Positions 6,804 to 7,640 of a DNA stretch of 7,640 bases are shown piece by piece. Where the stretch lies: assembly GCA_046758065.1 (NCBI GenBank), contig JBHHZM010000141.1, positions 1-7,640 of the forward strand. The letters are read 5' to 3'. A program made the position numbers and the translations under genes. Origin of the DNA: JBHHZM01 sp046758065 (lineage in GTDB: Bacteria; Pseudomonadota; Alphaproteobacteria; JAAXGF01). The notes beneath the pieces were generated by a model. It was not told where the DNA came from, searched no databases, and saw only the letters and a program-made list of their open reading frames with translations. Within the stretch, counting starts at the first letter, position 1. Every line of letters begins with the position of its first letter.

Positions 6804-7640
6804 ATGCCTAGGCGCGACGATATATCCTCGATCCTGATCATCGGCGCCGGACCGATCGTCATCGGCCAGGCGTGCGAGTTCGACTATTCGGGCACGCAGG
6901 CGTGCAAGACGCTCAAGGCCGAGGGCTACCGCGTCGTTCTGGTCAACTCGAATCCGGCGACGATCATGACCGACCCGGACCTCGCCGACGCCACCTACAT
7001 CGAACCGATCACTCCCGAGATGGTCGCCAAGGTGATCGAGCGCGAGCGTCCCGACGCGCTGCTGCCCACCATGGGGGGGCAGACCGCGCTCAACACGGCC
7101 TGCGAACTGTCGCGCGCCGGCGTGCTCGACGCGTTCGGCGTCGAGATGATCGGCGCCGGCCCAGAGGTCATCGACAAGGCCGAGGACCGCGAGCTGTTCC
7201 GCGAGGCGATGACGCGCATCGGTCTCGATTGTCCACGCAGCCGGCTGGTCCACGACATGGCCGGTGCGCACGCCGCGCTCGAACTCGTCGGTCTGCCGGC
7301 GATCATCCGGCCGAGCTTTACGCTCGGCGGCACCGGCGCCGGCATCGCTTACAACCGCGCCGAGTTCGAGGCCACGGTTGCCAACGGGCTCGATTCCTCG
7401 CCGATGCACGAGGTGCTGATCGAGGAATCGGTGCTGGGATGGAAAGAGTACGAGATGGAGGTGGTGCGCGACCGTGCCGACAATTGCATCATCGTTTGCT
7501 CGATCGAAAACGTCGATTCGATGGGCATTCATACCGGCGACAGCATAACCGTGGCGCCGGCGCTGACCCTGACCGACAAGGAATACCAGATCATGCGCAA
7601 CGCCTCGATCGCGGTGCTGCGCGAGATCGGCGTCGATACC
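6804..7640 (+). CDS. carB: carbamoyl-phosphate synthase large subunit CarB, N-terminal part (runs off window)
   Basis: The frame is open from ATG 6804 to the last base, giving 279 codons of a protein normally about 1,070-1,100 residues long. CarB makes carbamoyl phosphate from bicarbonate, two ATP and the ammonia supplied by CarA. Visible are the pre-ATP-grasp domain with ILIIGAGPIVIGQACEFDYS (10-29), LVNSNPATIMTDPDLAD (46-62) and LPTMGGQTALN (87-97), then the first ATP-grasp domain with IIRPSFTLGGTGAGIAYN (167-184) and WKEYEMEVVRD (213-223). R129, R169 and E215 fall at the same numbers as the ATP-binding residues of the E. coli enzyme. The start MPRRDDISSILIIGAG matches the usual CarB N-terminus. 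It lies 584 bases after carA because of the cassette between them, and has only a weak ribosome-binding site. Confidence 0.96.
   Translation, partial: MPRRDDISSILIIGAGPIVIGQACEFDYSGTQACKTLKAEGYRVVLVNSNPATIMTDPDLADATYIEPITPEMVAKVIERERPDALLPTMGGQTALNTACELSRAGVLDAFGVEMIGAGPEVIDKAEDRELFREAMTRIGLDCPRSRLVHDMAGAHAALELVGLPAIIRPSFTLGGTGAGIAYNRAEFEATVANGLDSSPMHEVLIEESVLGWKEYEMEVVRDRADNCIIVCSIENVDSMGIHTGDSITVAPALTLTDKEYQIMRNASIAVLREIGVDT

Overview
The window looks like chromosomal DNA from a GC-rich alphaproteobacterium. The RpoD and DnaG sequences, and the order carB-carA / gatB-yqeY-like / dnaG / rpoD, resemble Rhodospirillales-type genomes. That placement is from memory of protein families, not from a search.

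Layout. Positions 1-339 contain no convincing protein gene but hold an unusually dense chain of perfect hairpins (1-250), possibly a structured RNA that I cannot name. On the minus strand, 4821 down to 340 is a macromolecular-synthesis operon: a GatB/YqeY-domain protein (4366-4821), DNA primase dnaG (2489-4351) and the primary sigma factor rpoD (340-2415). From 4822 to 5043 is a divergent control region with one plausible sigma70 promoter facing each way and AT-rich tracts between them. On the plus strand come carA (5044-6219) and the first 279 codons of carB (6804 to the window end). These encode the small and large subunits of carbamoyl-phosphate synthetase, which feeds both arginine and pyrimidine synthesis.

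The accessory part is 6203-6803, which separates carA from carB. It holds a small DUF559 (Vsr-like, PD-(D/E)XK) endonuclease-family gene at 6310-6657. The gene is flanked by two related GC-rich palindromes in inverted orientation (6261-6297 and 6691-6726), followed by a degenerate ~10-base periodic repeat (6741-6786). Immediately left of the first palindrome, overlapping the carA stop, is a decayed second copy of the carB start (6203 to about 6260). Its codons read MPRHTDIASIPVIGVG, against MPRRDDISSILIIGAG at the intact carB. The simplest reading is that carA and carB once overlapped, and that a DUF559-repeat cassette entered the first codons of carB and left a diverged duplicate of its 5' end.

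How the genes work together: primase and sigma70 supply replication initiation and housekeeping transcription. CarA hydrolyses glutamine and passes ammonia to CarB. The inserted endonuclease gene has no evident metabolic link to CarAB and looks like a passenger.
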